A DNA stretch of 64,000 nucleotides. Source: NORP259 sp041398705 (GTDB taxonomy: Bacteria > Planctomycetota > UBA1135 > GCA-002686595). Location: NCBI GenBank assembly GCA_041398705.1, contig JAWKUI010000007.1, positions 62,001 to 126,000 on the forward strand, written 5' to 3'. Within the stretch, counting starts at the first letter, position 1; each line of letters starts with the position of its first letter. The notes beneath the pieces are model-generated. The model ran no database searches, was not told the DNA's origin, and worked only from the letters and a program-made list of their open reading frames with translations. Shown in pieces: positions 53,033 to 62,393 of the stretch. The translations under genes and the position numbers were made by a program.

Positions 53033-56000
53033 CTATTCGGCCAGGGCGCCGATCGACAGGTTGGTCACACCGCGCACGTTGGCGAGGGTGTTGCCGGGGA
53101 CGTCGCCGCCGTCCACGGTGTTGTCGAAGATCACCACGAAGCGGATCGCGTTGACGCCGTAGCTGTTCAGCTCGGCCGGGTGGCTCACCCAGGGGTCAAG
53201 CTGCCGAATTCCGAAGCCGCTGCTCGCCGACGTGACGTTGACGTTGCAGGGATCGGAGAGGCTCGAAGTGGTGCGCGCACCCTGGAAGCGGATGACCACC
53301 GGCGAAGCCGTGTCACCCACCGGGCCCAGGTGGTTGCCGAAGGTGCCTTCGAAGCCGGCCGGGAACGTGGCGTTGCCGGTGGCGCGGTAGGGCACGGTCA
53401 CTTCGGTGGAACCGTTGAACCAGATCACGTCGATGTCCCAGCCGGGCACAGTGCCGTCCTCATCAAACGTCACGGCGGCGTACTGCGAGGGCAACTCGAT
53501 CCAGCAGGAGGTCGAGCTGGTCAGGGAGTCCGGACGGGCGGTACCCAGTCCGAATGCACCATTCGCGATCGACAGGAAGTTCAGCGACAGGTCGTCATTG
53601 TCGAAGGGCGAGGTCGCGTCCCCAAGGTACGGGGTGATGTACTGCGCCACGCTTTCGGGAGCCAGTGCGGGAGCGCCGGCGCCGGTTTCGAGGCGCACGA
53701 GACCCACCGAACCATCACCACCGGTCACGGCCGCAGCCCAGGATCCGATACCCCCTTGGCCACCGCTCACGTCGATGCGGTTGGCGACCGGGGTGATCTC
53801 GATCTCACGGCCCTGCACGCGCAGGGCACCACCCGAACCACCGCCGCCAGGCAGGGCGTACGCACCGGCGCTGGCACCACCGATGGACGAGCCACCGGCA
53901 CCACCCGCCAGGTCGATGTGACCGTTCAGCTTCACCTTCGCGCCGCCGACCAGGTGCAGGGCACCCCCACCGTCGCCGCCGTTGGCGCCAGAGTGGTCCA
54001 GCCAAGCGTCGAACTGGATACCGTCCCCGGTGCAACCGGAGATGGAGAACGAGGAGTTGGACTTGAAGGCATGCACGCCTGCGCCGCCACCACCGGAGCC
54101 GCCGCGCAGGTACCCCGGATACGCGCCACCGGAGTTCCAGTCCAGGGTGCGGCGGGTGTAGCCGGCGTTGGTCGTGCTCGGAGCGGCCAAGCTCAACTCG
54201 CTGGAAGCGCCACCGGCCGTGGTCGGAGCACTGTTGGAGGCACCCGAGGGCTCCGTCGCCAGGGGGCTGTCCGCCGTGGCCACGCCCGGACCGCCATCGA
54301 GGGCATAGGCGCCCCCAGAGCCGGCGGTACCGATCTGCATGACTTCACACTCGAAACCGGTGTGATCGAAGTTCATGGGGGTCCCCACGCCGAACGAGCC
54401 AACGGCCGGCGGAGTCGGGCGCGGGACCAGGTTGTTGACCGTGGGGAAGTCCATGAGACGCGGTCCCCCCTTGCCCTCGCCGAGCGTCGTGTTGCCGATG
54501 CCGCCGCCGTCGGTGCCGTTGTTCACCACAGTCACGCCGTCGGGAATGTCCACACCACCGATCGGAATCCAGAGGGCCATGGTGGTGGCATCGAAGTCCC
54601 AACGGTCAGCACCCACCCCACCGCGGGCGCCGCCGGCGGCCGGGTTGGTCGAGTTCGTCGGGGTAGTCACCTGGGGCTGCAGCACGGTCGAGTCGTGGGC
54701 CGCAGCGCCAGCACCGGACAGGTCCACCACGGAACCCGCCGCCACTTCCGCGATGCCCCGCACCAGGATGCGCGCGGGGTTCGAGCCCTCCAGGCGCAGG
54801 GTGCCACCGGGCTGCACGTACAAGTAGCTGAATTCGAAGACGCCGTCGGTCACGGTGATCGTGGCCGGGTAGTTGCCGGAAATGTCGGCGTTGCCCAAGA
54901 CGTCGAGCGAGCCACCCAGGGGGAAGGTCTGGCTGTCGGTGTTCAGCACGACGGTTTCGCCGGGGAACACGACGAGTTCGCCAAGGCGACCGGAACCACC
55001 GCCCAGGCCGGGGGCCAGTCGGGAGTTCGTGCCCCAATCGCCACTGGTCCGGCGCTCATCGCGCAGGGTCGTGTCGCCGAAGCCGCCGCCGGTGAGGGGC
55101 AGGGTGATCGCCTGGGTGACGCCGAGTTCGGTCACCATCGCGGTCAGACCGCCGCCGTTCTCGGGCAGGGCCGGGTTGAGCAGCAGGTCGACGCAGGAGG
55201 TCGGCACGTCCACCACCGTGAGGCGCGGATCCGTGAAACCACCGGAGCCGGCCGAAAGCAGGCTGGCGGACGGCTGGAAGGTCAGCACGGTCTGCAGCAG
55301 CTCGGTGTTGACCGACACGTTCCAGGTGCCCGCGACCGGACCGGAGCGGTCCGCCGTGGTGGTCAGGTTCCCGTCTTCGTCGTACCGGACCGTCACGAAG
55401 GGCGACGTCTGGTTGAGCGGGTTGGCCAGGGTGGCCGGGTTCATGATGTCCTTGAACAAGATGTAGATCTTGCCCTGACGGTACACGTTGAGCAGTTGGG
55501 TCGAGCCGCTGGCGAGGTTGTCCGCCAGACCGTCGGTACCGACACCGTCGAACACGCCCAGGATGTTGGCCACTCGGTCGATCGTCGACGGGGTGACGCT
55601 GGTGTCGACCGTATCGGCGTAGACCTCGACCACCGGGGGACCGGGTACCGGGTCGGTGACCTGGTCGTTGGTGAGGATGGTGCACTCCAGGCGCGCCTGG
55701 TTCGGGCGGCCCAGGGTCGAACGGATGTAGGGACCGTTCGCCGAGTGCAGCTCACCGGGGATGGTGATCTGGTACGGGGTATCCGCCTCGAAGCCGAAGG
55801 TCGGGGTACCGTTGGCGTCGAACGACAAGGCCGGGCGGAAGATCACGCGACGCGGATCATTCGGGTCGAGGAAGTACTCCCCCGCCGGCGTGGTGCCGCT
55901 GTCCACGTTCGACACGCGGAAGGTCGACGAGGTAACCGTGTTGATGTCCACCGGGCTCGAGAAGAGCACCGAGATCTCGGCGTTCTGGACCTGGGTCTGG

Positions 56001-56158
56001 ATCTGGCAGGTCACCTGAACCCCGGAGGATCCATCCGAGCAGCCCAGGGAGCAGGATCGCACGTACAGCGCGCCACCGTCAGTCGCGGTTGCATTGCCCG
56101 TACAGGCAGCCAGAACGGACAGGGCCAGGGCGGAAAGGGCGAGGGGGGTATTTCTCAT
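53033..56158 (-). CDS. Large Gly-rich lipoprotein with Ig-like domain
   Basis: 1041 residues. Lipoprotein signal MRNTPLALSALALSVLAAC with lipobox LAAC. Residues about 50-130 look like an Ig-like (Big_5) domain: AEISVLFSSPVDINTVTSST and FGFEADTPYQITIPGEL. From about 380 to 870 the chain is rich in Gly and Ala with short repeated beta strands (LDVLGNADISGNYPATITVT, GGALHLVGGAKVKLNG, GGGGSGGALRVQG), typical of a long surface-exposed beta-solenoid. The end has another beta domain and no shared C-terminal domain. Probable outer-surface adhesin or scaffold; no enzyme activity visible. Start fixed by the signal peptide at 56158. Confidence 0.75.
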   Translation of the reverse strand: MRNTPLALSALALSVLAACTGNATATDGGALYVRSCSLGCSDGSSGVQVTCQIQTQVQNAEISVLFSSPVDINTVTSSTFRVSNVDSGTTPAGEYFLDPNDPRRVIFRPALSFDANGTPTFGFEADTPYQITIPGELHSANGPYIRSTLGRPNQARLECTILTNDQVTDPVPGPPVVEVYADTVDTSVTPSTIDRVANILGVFDGVGTDGLADNLASGSTQLLNVYRQGKIYILFKDIMNPATLANPLNQTSPFVTVRYDEDGNLTTTADRSGPVAGTWNVSVNTELLQTVLTFQPSASLLSAGSGGFTDPRLTVVDVPTSCVDLLLNPALPENGGGLTAMVTELGVTQAITLPLTGGGFGDTTLRDERRTSGDWGTNSRLAPGLGGGSGRLGELVVFPGETVVLNTDSQTFPLGGSLDVLGNADISGNYPATITVTDGVFEFSYLYVQPGGTLRLEGSNPARILVRGIAEVAAGSVVDLSGAGAAAHDSTVLQPQVTTPTNSTNPAAGGARGGVGADRWDFDATTMALWIPIGGVDIPDGVTVVNNGTDGGGIGNTTLGEGKGGPRLMDFPTVNNLVPRPTPPAVGSFGVGTPMNFDHTGFECEVMQIGTAGSGGAYALDGGPGVATADSPLATEPSGASNSAPTTAGGASSELSLAAPSTTNAGYTRRTLDWNSGGAYPGYLRGGSGGGGAGVHAFKSNSSFSISGCTGDGIQFDAWLDHSGANGGDGGGALHLVGGAKVKLNGHIDLAGGAGGSSIGGASAGAYALPGGGGSGGALRVQGREIEITPVANRIDVSGGQGGIGSWAAAVTGGDGSVGLVRLETGAGAPALAPESVAQYITPYLGDATSPFDNDDLSLNFLSIANGAFGLGTARPDSLTSSTSCWIELPSQYAAVTFDEDGTVPGWDIDVIWFNGSTEVTVPYRATGNATFPAGFEGTFGNHLGPVGDTASPVVIRFQGARTTSSLSDPCNVNVTSASSGFGIRQLDPWVSHPAELNSYGVNAIRFVVIFDNTVDGGDVPGNTLANVRGVTNLSIGALAE

Positions 56159-56477
56159 GTCCAGTCGAAGAAGCCGACGCTTCCCGGAGGGGTCGGCTGA
56201 GGGCCAATGCGGCATTCCGTGCGGGGGCACGGTGTCCAACTGCTGGGGCAGGCATTCTAGTGCAGCCGTGGCCCCGCGCCATCCCATTCCCCGGCTTTCG
56301 ACGGGTGCGCGGAACCGCACACCGCCTTGCGGGTCGGAGGAGGGGGCATCAGGGCCTCCATCGTTACCCTCGGGCACGCTGCGGGTAACCCAAGAGGACC
56401 GGGCCCCAGCTGGGGCTTTCCCCCGCCGGGCCGCCGTCCTACCCTCTGGAGCGGGCCACCGGCCCGCGACCAAGACC
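56159..56477. other. Divergent intergenic stretch of 319 bases
   Basis: Separates two lipoprotein genes that start in opposite directions. No gene is credible here, and I see no clear promoter, palindrome or RNA. Confidence 0.5.
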
Positions 56478-57434
56478 ATGAGCCCCTCTCCGACCGGACC
56501 CTCGGCCGCGTCCCGCCTCTTCGCCCCCCCTGCGCTGCTGCTCGCCCTGGCCCTTGCCGGCTGTGGGAAGGCGGACAAACCGAACCCGCAACCCACCGGC
56601 CAGGAACCGGCGGGCCCCACCACCGGCGAAGACGAGCGGCCCCGGGACGCCTACGGCATCCCGCTCGATGCCCCCATCGGCGACCAGGCGCGCCAGCTGG
56701 TCGGCGAGCTCATGGAGTCCTTCCGCCCGATCGACCCCACGCTGACCTCGGACCACTTCGACCGCCAGATCTTCGAACAGCGCGAGATTTACAGGCGCCT
56801 GCGCGCGCAGGGGCCCGAAGTCGGCTTCGCCGCCCTGCAGGCGTACACGGCCGCGCAAAAGGAGCCCTACCTCGTGCGCCGCGCGCTGCTCTGGCTGGGC
56901 GGACAGAACGCTCCCAAGGAAGCGGAAAATCTGCTCGCAGATCTCATGGAGAGGTACGAAGTCAACATCGGGGACCGGACGGAGGCTGCCCTGGTGCTCG
57001 CAGAGACTTCGCCGGACCGCTACATGGAGATCTGTCGGCCGTACCTCGAGCGCCACGAGCGCCTCAGCAAGTACATGCCCGATGACGAGTTCCTGGTCGA
57101 AGGCTGGGTGAACGCGTGCCGGGTCAAGGGCATTTCCCCCGTCGCGATGCTCGCCGACGTGGCCCAGAACCTGCTGATCATGCCGAACGCCCGCTCGCGT
57201 GCGGCGAAGCGCCTGCGCGAGTTCCCCAACGAACTCGTGGGCCAGCGCGCCCTCGAAGCGTGTTTGATCGAATCGGGCGGCGACCACTACCTGCGCCGCA
57301 TGGCCGCGCAATCCCTGCGCGACCTGCTACCGGCCGAAGACGCCTGCGCCCTGTTCGAGGAAACCCTGCGCCGGGAGACCAACCTGCGCATGGCGGAGTT
57401 CCTGGCGAACATGATCCAGGAGAACTGCCGCTGA
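56478..57434 (+). CDS. Lipoprotein with helical repeats, unknown function
   Basis: 318 residues. Lipoprotein signal with lipobox LAGC near residue 29 (APPALLLALALAGC), then a Pro-rich linker. The body (about 60-318) is a chain of short helices in HEAT/TPR style: ALQAYTAAQKEPYLVRRALL, ENLLADLMERYEVNIGDRTE, MLADVAQNLLIMP, AAKRLREFPNEL. No known family. It ends in TGATG, sharing one base with tatD, so the two are coupled. Confidence 0.65.
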   Translation: MSPSPTGPSAASRLFAPPALLLALALAGCGKADKPNPQPTGQEPAGPTTGEDERPRDAYGIPLDAPIGDQARQLVGELMESFRPIDPTLTSDHFDRQIFEQREIYRRLRAQGPEVGFAALQAYTAAQKEPYLVRRALLWLGGQNAPKEAENLLADLMERYEVNIGDRTEAALVLAETSPDRYMEICRPYLERHERLSKYMPDDEFLVEGWVNACRVKGISPVAMLADVAQNLLIMPNARSRAAKRLREFPNELVGQRALEACLIESGGDHYLRRMAAQSLRDLLPAEDACALFEETLRRETNLRMAEFLANMIQENCR

Positions 57435-58207
57435 TGCAGTTGATCGACACGCACGCGCACCTGTATTGGCGCAAGTTCGATGGCGACCGGGAGGCGGTAC
57501 TGCAGAGCGCCCGCGAGGCCGGCGTGCAGCAGGTGGTCATCCCCGGCACCAACGTGCACTCCTCCACCGAGGCGCGCGACCTTTGCCGCGCTCACTCGGG
57601 GCTCTTTTTCGCCGCGGGCATCCATCCCTCGGATACGGCGGAAGACGGCCCCGAAGCGCGCCGCGCCATCGAGGATCTATGCCGCGATCCGCAGTGCGTG
57701 GCCGTGGGCGAGGCCGGGCTGGACTTCTTCCACAAGTCGAACCCCGCGCGCGAAGTCCAAGAAGCCTGCTTGCGTTGGCAGATCGGATTGGCGTTGGAGC
57801 TCGACAAACCCCTGATCATCCACACCCGCAACGCCCACGACGAAACCCTGGCCCTGCTGTCGGAGTACCCCGGCCTGCGCGGGGTGATGCATTGCTTCAC
57901 GATGGGTCCTCTGGAGATGCGCGCCTACGCGGACCTGGGCCTGTACCTCTCGTACTCGGGGGTGCTGACCTATCCAGCCAACGCGGAGAACCGCGAGGCC
58001 GCGCGCCTGACCCCGGCCGATCGGATCTTGATCGAAACCGACAGCCCCTTCCTGCCCCCCCAGCCGGAACGCGGCAAGCGCAACGAACCGGCCTTCGTGC
58101 GCTACGTGCTCGATACCCTGGCGGAGGTGCTCGGAGAGTCCCCCGAATCCCTGGCGGAGCGGACCAGCGCCAACGCCCGCGCCCTGTTCGGGCTGCCATG
58201 CGTTTGA
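57434..58207 (+). CDS. tatD: TatD-family hydrolase/DNase
   Basis: 257 residues; metal-dependent deoxyribonuclease/hydrolase family. Motifs: MQLIDTHAHLYWRKFDGD, FFAAGIHPSD, VAVGEAGLDFFHKSNPAREV, PLIIHTRNAHDE, GVMHCFTMG and ILIETDSPFLPPQP. Starts on the one-base overlap with the upstream lipoprotein gene. Convergent with the prepilin gene across a strong hairpin. Confidence 0.92.
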   Translation: MQLIDTHAHLYWRKFDGDREAVLQSAREAGVQQVVIPGTNVHSSTEARDLCRAHSGLFFAAGIHPSDTAEDGPEARRAIEDLCRDPQCVAVGEAGLDFFHKSNPAREVQEACLRWQIGLALELDKPLIIHTRNAHDETLALLSEYPGLRGVMHCFTMGPLEMRAYADLGLYLSYSGVLTYPANAENREAARLTPADRILIETDSPFLPPQPERGKRNEPAFVRYVLDTLAEVLGESPESLAERTSANARALFGLPCV

Positions 58208-58222
58208 CCCCCTGCAAATGCG

Positions 58223-58256
58223 CACGGGGCGCTTCGGTTTCCCGAAGCGCCCCGTG
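58223..58256. terminator. Bidirectional terminator between tatD and prepilin
   Basis: A perfect 15-bp stem (cacggggcgcttcgg / ccgaagcgccccgtg) with the 4-base loop tttc, 15 bases after the tatD stop and 21 bases after the prepilin stop on the other strand. Confidence 0.85.
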
Positions 58257-58277
58257 TCGCATCAGACCGGTCAGGCG

Positions 58278-59066
58278 TTAGTTGCCGACTTGGGTCCAGA
58301 GGTTGGTGTCGTTGGAGGTGAAGCCCATCGACGCGAAACCGATCGGCTGGTCCATCGAGTTGGCGACGGTGTTGCTGAAAGCAGCGCCGAAGGCCGGGAT
58401 GTTCGCAGCAGCGGCGTTGCCGGTGTAGCGGACCGCGGCGGTAGCCAGGTTCGAGGTGGAAGCCACGTCGCCTTCCTGGTTGATGAAGAACGCACGGTTG
58501 CCGGTCTTGCCAGCTTCCACCGGCCAAGCGTAGGCGCACCAGTACAGTTCGCAGTCAGCGGTGTTCCAGGTAGCGAGAGCGGTACCCGCGGCGGCGGTAC
58601 CACCAGCGGCGGCTTCACCCACACCGGGGATCTGCGCACCGACGCGAGCGGCCGGAAGGTAGATGGCGAAGAGGTAACCCTGACGCTCGACCACACCCGG
58701 ACCAGCGGCACCAGCGGCGATGTTGCCGAAGGCGGTGGCCAGGAAGGGCGGGTTCAGCAGCGCGGCAGCAGCACCGACGGCCGGGTTGGCCACGGTGTAG
58801 ACGCGCAGCGGGTTGGTGCCAGCGAGCTCGCCGAAGAAGCCGTACTCACCGCCACCGTCACCGTCGGTGTCCATGGCGCTAGAGGCCTGCAGCTGCTGTT
58901 GGGCACCAGCGATGGTGCGCAGGGTCGCGATGGCGGCGTTCTCGTTGGCGGAGATACGGGCGCTCATCAGCTTCGGGATAGCGATCGCCGCGATCACGGC
59001 GATGATGGCCACCACGATCATCAATTCGATGAGGGTGAAACCACCGGTTTTCTTGTTGCGAGTCAT
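58278..59066 (-). CDS. Type IV pilin / type II pseudopilin precursor
   Basis: 262 residues. Class III-type prepilin leader: short charged MTRNKKTGG, cleavage before FTLIELMIVV, with the conserved Glu at +5 and a long hydrophobic helix (IVVAIIAVIAAIAIPKL). After about residue 60 is the loop DTDGDGGGEYGFFGEL, a DxDGDG metal-binding-type sequence seen in planctomycete pilins. The rest is Ala/Gly-rich with a CELYWC cysteine pair near 178-183. Its own promoter is likely, because a terminator separates it from pilC. Confidence 0.88.
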   Translation of the reverse strand: MTRNKKTGGFTLIELMIVVAIIAVIAAIAIPKLMSARISANENAAIATLRTIAGAQQQLQASSAMDTDGDGGGEYGFFGELAGTNPLRVYTVANPAVGAAAALLNPPFLATAFGNIAAGAAGPGVVERQGYLFAIYLPAARVGAQIPGVGEAAAGGTAAAGTALATWNTADCELYWCAYAWPVEAGKTGNRAFFINQEGDVASTSNLATAAVRYTGNAAAANIPAFGAAFSNTVANSMDQPIGFASMGFTSNDTNLWTQVGN

Positions 59067-59407
59067 CTCGTTGGTTAGGTCTGCTTGGGGCACTGCGGAG
59101 AGTGCTTCGATTGACGATTTACCGGTTCCGAGTCACACGCTCGGCCTGGTGAAGCTACCCCCCGCAGGGGGTCGCGAACGGCTAACCTGGGTTTGGGCCC
59201 TGGGATCACCGGTCTGCTGCGATATCGACCCCGGCTTCGATCCCTCTTGAGCGCTACCGTAGAAAATCCCCGGTGAAGGTCCGGAATCCCCCCTCCCCTT
59301 CCCAGGATCGCGGCGGGACACCCCAGGAAAGAGTTTCCTGCCAAATGAGCATGCCCCGGGCCGGCGGAAAGCGCGGCCCGGGGCATGCATGGTGAGCAGG
59401 CGATTTG
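59067..59407. other. Leader region of the prepilin gene
   Basis: 341 bases between pilC and the prepilin. It holds the pilC terminator (59349-59388), a small inverted repeat (caggaaa..tttcctg, 59324-59340) and a ccccctgcgggggg hairpin near 59158-59171. I looked for a sigma-54 promoter (TGGCAC-N5-TTGC) and found none that fits. Confidence 0.5.
59349..59388 (-). terminator. Terminator of the pilT-pilB-pilC operon
   Basis: A perfect 14-bp stem (gcatgccccgggcc / ggcccggggcatgc) with a 12-base loop, 19 bases beyond the pilC stop. Confidence 0.75.
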
Positions 59408-60646
59408 CTACTTGCTTCCCGACAGGTTCGACACCATGTCGAGGATCGGAGCGAAGATCGAGAGCACCACCCCACCCACGATCACACCCATGACGGAAAT
59501 CAGCAGGGGCTCGATCAGACTGGTGAGGGCCTTGACTTGGGCTTTGACCTGGCTGTCGTAGAATTCCGCAATCTTCTCGAGCAGGGTCTCGAGGGCACCC
59601 GTGCGCTCACCGATCGCGATCATACGCACCACCATGGGCGGGAAGACCTTCTCGGATTCGAGCGGTTCCGAGAGCAGGTTACCGTTGCGCACGCTGTTCT
59701 TCGACTTGTCCACCGCGTCGGAGATGATCCGGTTGCCGGCGGTGTTGCTGACGATGTCGAGCACGCCCAGCATCGGTACACCCGAGCGGATCAGGGTCGA
59801 GAAGGTCCGGCTGAAGCGCGCCAGGGCCACCTTGCGGAAGAGCATGCCGAACACCGGCAGCTTCAGCATGATGTAGTCCCAGATGCGCTCGCCGCTGTTC
59901 GTTTTCTTGAACCAGCTGATGCCCACCACGGTCAGCGCCAGGGTGCCGAAGATCATCAGCGAGTGCGCCCGCATGAAGTCGGAGACGCCCAGGGTGAACT
60001 TGGTGATGGCAGGCAGTTCGACGTCCAGGGACTCGAAGATGTTCTTGAAGGACGGCACCACGCCGATCATCAGGAAGGCGGTGATGCCGAGCACCAGAAC
60101 CATCGAGATGACCGGGTAGGTCATGGCCGAACGGATCTCGCGGGACAGCTCCTGGCTGGCCTCTTCGTAGTCCGCCAGACGGTTGAGGATGATGTCCATC
60201 TGACCGGACACCTCACCCGCCTTCACCATGGAGATGTACAGGTGGTTGAAGACCTTGGGGCAGTTGTGCATGGCCGCCGACAGGTCGGAACCACCACGCA
60301 CGTCGGCCACCAGGCGCTCGCAGCACAGTTTCATGCCCGGGCTTTCGGCCTGGATGCCGAGTACCTCGAGGGACTCGAGCATCGACAGACCGGCGCCGAC
60401 CATCGTGGCCAACTGGCGGGTGAAGATCACCAGTTCGCCCTTCTTGGCTTTGATCTTGGGGGCACCGCCGAACGAGAGGCTGATCTCGGAGAGCTTCTTG
60501 CCCCCATTGGCGGCCTCGTCCAGGCGCATGATCACCAGGTTCTGCCGGCGCAATGCCTGCATGGCATCGGCCTTGCTGTTGGCTTCGATGACGCCGTTGA
60601 TGGTGTTGCCGTTGGCCTCTTTGGCAGCGTACTTGAAGTGGGTCAC
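59408..60646 (-). CDS. pilC: Type IV pilus / type II secretion inner-membrane protein PilC/GspF
   Basis: 412 residues, platform protein of the pilus machine. It has two GspF domains: residues about 75-195 (FTRQLATMVGAGLSMLESLE) and about 275-400 (FSRTFSTLIRSGVPMLGVLD, IGERTGALETLLEKI). Three membrane helices are predicted. The N-terminal cytoplasmic part starts MTHFKYAAKEANGNTINGVI. 40 bases separate it from pilB. Confidence 0.93.
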   Translation of the reverse strand: MTHFKYAAKEANGNTINGVIEANSKADAMQALRRQNLVIMRLDEAANGGKKLSEISLSFGGAPKIKAKKGELVIFTRQLATMVGAGLSMLESLEVLGIQAESPGMKLCCERLVADVRGGSDLSAAMHNCPKVFNHLYISMVKAGEVSGQMDIILNRLADYEEASQELSREIRSAMTYPVISMVLVLGITAFLMIGVVPSFKNIFESLDVELPAITKFTLGVSDFMRAHSLMIFGTLALTVVGISWFKKTNSGERIWDYIMLKLPVFGMLFRKVALARFSRTFSTLIRSGVPMLGVLDIVSNTAGNRIISDAVDKSKNSVRNGNLLSEPLESEKVFPPMVVRMIAIGERTGALETLLEKIAEFYDSQVKAQVKALTSLIEPLLISVMGVIVGGVVLSIFAPILDMVSNLSGSK

Positions 60647-60686
60647 GGTTCGAGTCGGGGGCTAGGGAGGAGAGGGAGCGGTCGGC

Positions 60687-62393
60687 TCAGTCGTCGATGG
60701 TGATGCGCAAAACTTCTTCCATGGAAGTGATGCCGCGCATGGCGTTGAGCAGACCCACCCGACGCAAGGTGAGCATGCCTTCCTGGACAGCCTGTTCTTT
60801 GATGTCGGGGGCGGATTTGCCCTGGATCACCAACCGGCGTACAGCGGGAGAAACCGTCAGGGTCTCGACCACGGCGAATCGGCCGCGGTAGCCGCCGTTG
60901 CAGCGGGCACACCCTTCGGGGTTGGGTTTGAACATCTCGAGCTTCTCGGGCAAGTCCTCCTCTTCGGCACCCAGGCTCAGGATGCTCTCGCGGGTGACTT
61001 CGGGGGCGGGAAGCTTGCAGTTGCCGCACAGGCGGCGACCCAGACGCTGGGCCGCGATGCAGAGCAGCGAACTCGACACCATGAACGGGTCGATTCCCAT
61101 GTCGATCAGACGGGTGATCGTGGCGGCCGCGTTGTTGGTGTGCAGGGTCGAGAACACAAGGTGACCGGTGAGCGCCGCTTTGATGGCGATGTCAGCGGTT
61201 TCCTTGTCCCGGATCTCGCCCACGAGCACGATGTCGGGGTCTTGACGCAGGATCGAGCGCAGGGCGCCGGCGAAGGTCAGGCCCCGCTTCGGGTTGACGG
61301 GCACCTGGTTGATGCCGTCCATGCGGAATTCGACCGGGTCCTCGACGGTGGTCACGTTGACTTCGGGGCTGGCGACGGCCTGCACGCAGGAGTACAGGGT
61401 GGTCGACTTACCCGAACCGGTCGGACCGGTCACGAGCAACATACCGTAGGGCGATTCGATCGCCTGCTGGATGGCGTCGAAGCTCTTCTGCTCCCACCCC
61501 ATCGTCTCCAGGCTCATCGCCGCGCTGCCCGCATCGAGAATACGGATTACCGATTTCTCGCCGCCGACCACGGGCAGGATCGAAAGACGGAAGTCGATCG
61601 AGCGGCCCTCGTAGCGGATGCGGAACTTGCCGTCTTGGGGCTTGTTGCGCTCGGCGATGTCGAGGCTGGCGAGAATCTTCAGACGGGAGCTCAGCGCCGG
61701 CAGCAGGGCCTTGGGCGGGCTCATGATCTTGCGCAGACGGCCATCCACGCGCAGTCGCACCTGGATCTCCTTCTCGCACGGTTCGATGTGGATGTCCGAA
61801 GCCTTTTCCTTGAGGGCCTTGAGCACGATCAGGTTGGCCAGCTTGACCGCCGGAGCGTCTTCGCTCTGGGCGACCACGGACTCGAGGTCGGTGCCTTCCG
61901 GTTCCTCCTCCGGTGCGGCCAGCATCTCGGAGCCCTCGACCTCGTCGATCATCTCCTGGACCTGGGCGGCGCCCTGGTCGAAGGCGGAGTCGAGCGCGAT
62001 CCGCAACATGCCACGGTGCGCGAACACGGCGCGCACATGGCACTTGGTCATGCGCTTGAGGTCGTCGAACAGGATGACGTTGAACGGGTCCGCCACCGCG
62101 ACGGTGAGGATGTCGCCGTTCTTGCTGAGCGGCAGGATCCAGTGCTCTTTGCACGTTTCCTTCTCGATCAGCTCGAGCGCCTGCGGGTCGGGGGAGATCG
62201 CCGTTAGGTTGACCGGCGGAATGCCGGCACTACGGCCGAAGACCTCCATCAGGGCCTCTTCTTCGAGCACCCCGCCCTTGAGCAGGGACTCGATGACGTC
62301 CCCGCCCTTGTTGACCGCATCCTGCCACTCCTCCGAGGACACCAGGCCCTCGTTGAGCAGCAGACGCTTGATCTTGGTGGATACACCGACCAT
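60687..62393 (-). CDS. pilB: Type IV pilus assembly / type II secretion ATPase PilB/GspE
   Basis: 568 residues, extension ATPase. N-terminal MshEN/T2SSE-N domain (about 1-160), then the ATPase core with Walker A GPTGSGKSTTLY, Asp box, Walker B DPDIVLVGEIRDKETAD and the HLVFSTLHTNNA His box. C-terminal zinc-binding tetracysteine reads CGNC and CARC. Shares one base with pilT (TGATG), so translation is coupled. Confidence 0.94.
   Translation of the reverse strand: MVGVSTKIKRLLLNEGLVSSEEWQDAVNKGGDVIESLLKGGVLEEEALMEVFGRSAGIPPVNLTAISPDPQALELIEKETCKEHWILPLSKNGDILTVAVADPFNVILFDDLKRMTKCHVRAVFAHRGMLRIALDSAFDQGAAQVQEMIDEVEGSEMLAAPEEEPEGTDLESVVAQSEDAPAVKLANLIVLKALKEKASDIHIEPCEKEIQVRLRVDGRLRKIMSPPKALLPALSSRLKILASLDIAERNKPQDGKFRIRYEGRSIDFRLSILPVVGGEKSVIRILDAGSAAMSLETMGWEQKSFDAIQQAIESPYGMLLVTGPTGSGKSTTLYSCVQAVASPEVNVTTVEDPVEFRMDGINQVPVNPKRGLTFAGALRSILRQDPDIVLVGEIRDKETADIAIKAALTGHLVFSTLHTNNAAATITRLIDMGIDPFMVSSSLLCIAAQRLGRRLCGNCKLPAPEVTRESILSLGAEEEDLPEKLEMFKPNPEGCARCNGGYRGRFAVVETLTVSPAVRRLVIQGKSAPDIKEQAVQEGMLTLRRVGLLNAMRGITSMEEVLRITIDD

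Noticed and set aside
52991..56200. 1069-codon open frame opposite the Gly-rich lipoprotein gene
   Set aside because: Shadow of the real leftward gene, which has a lipoprotein signal and sensible beta-domain sequence.
59067..59348. Sigma-54 promoter for the prepilin
   Set aside because: The only TGGCA match (near 59340) lacks the GC element at the right spacing.
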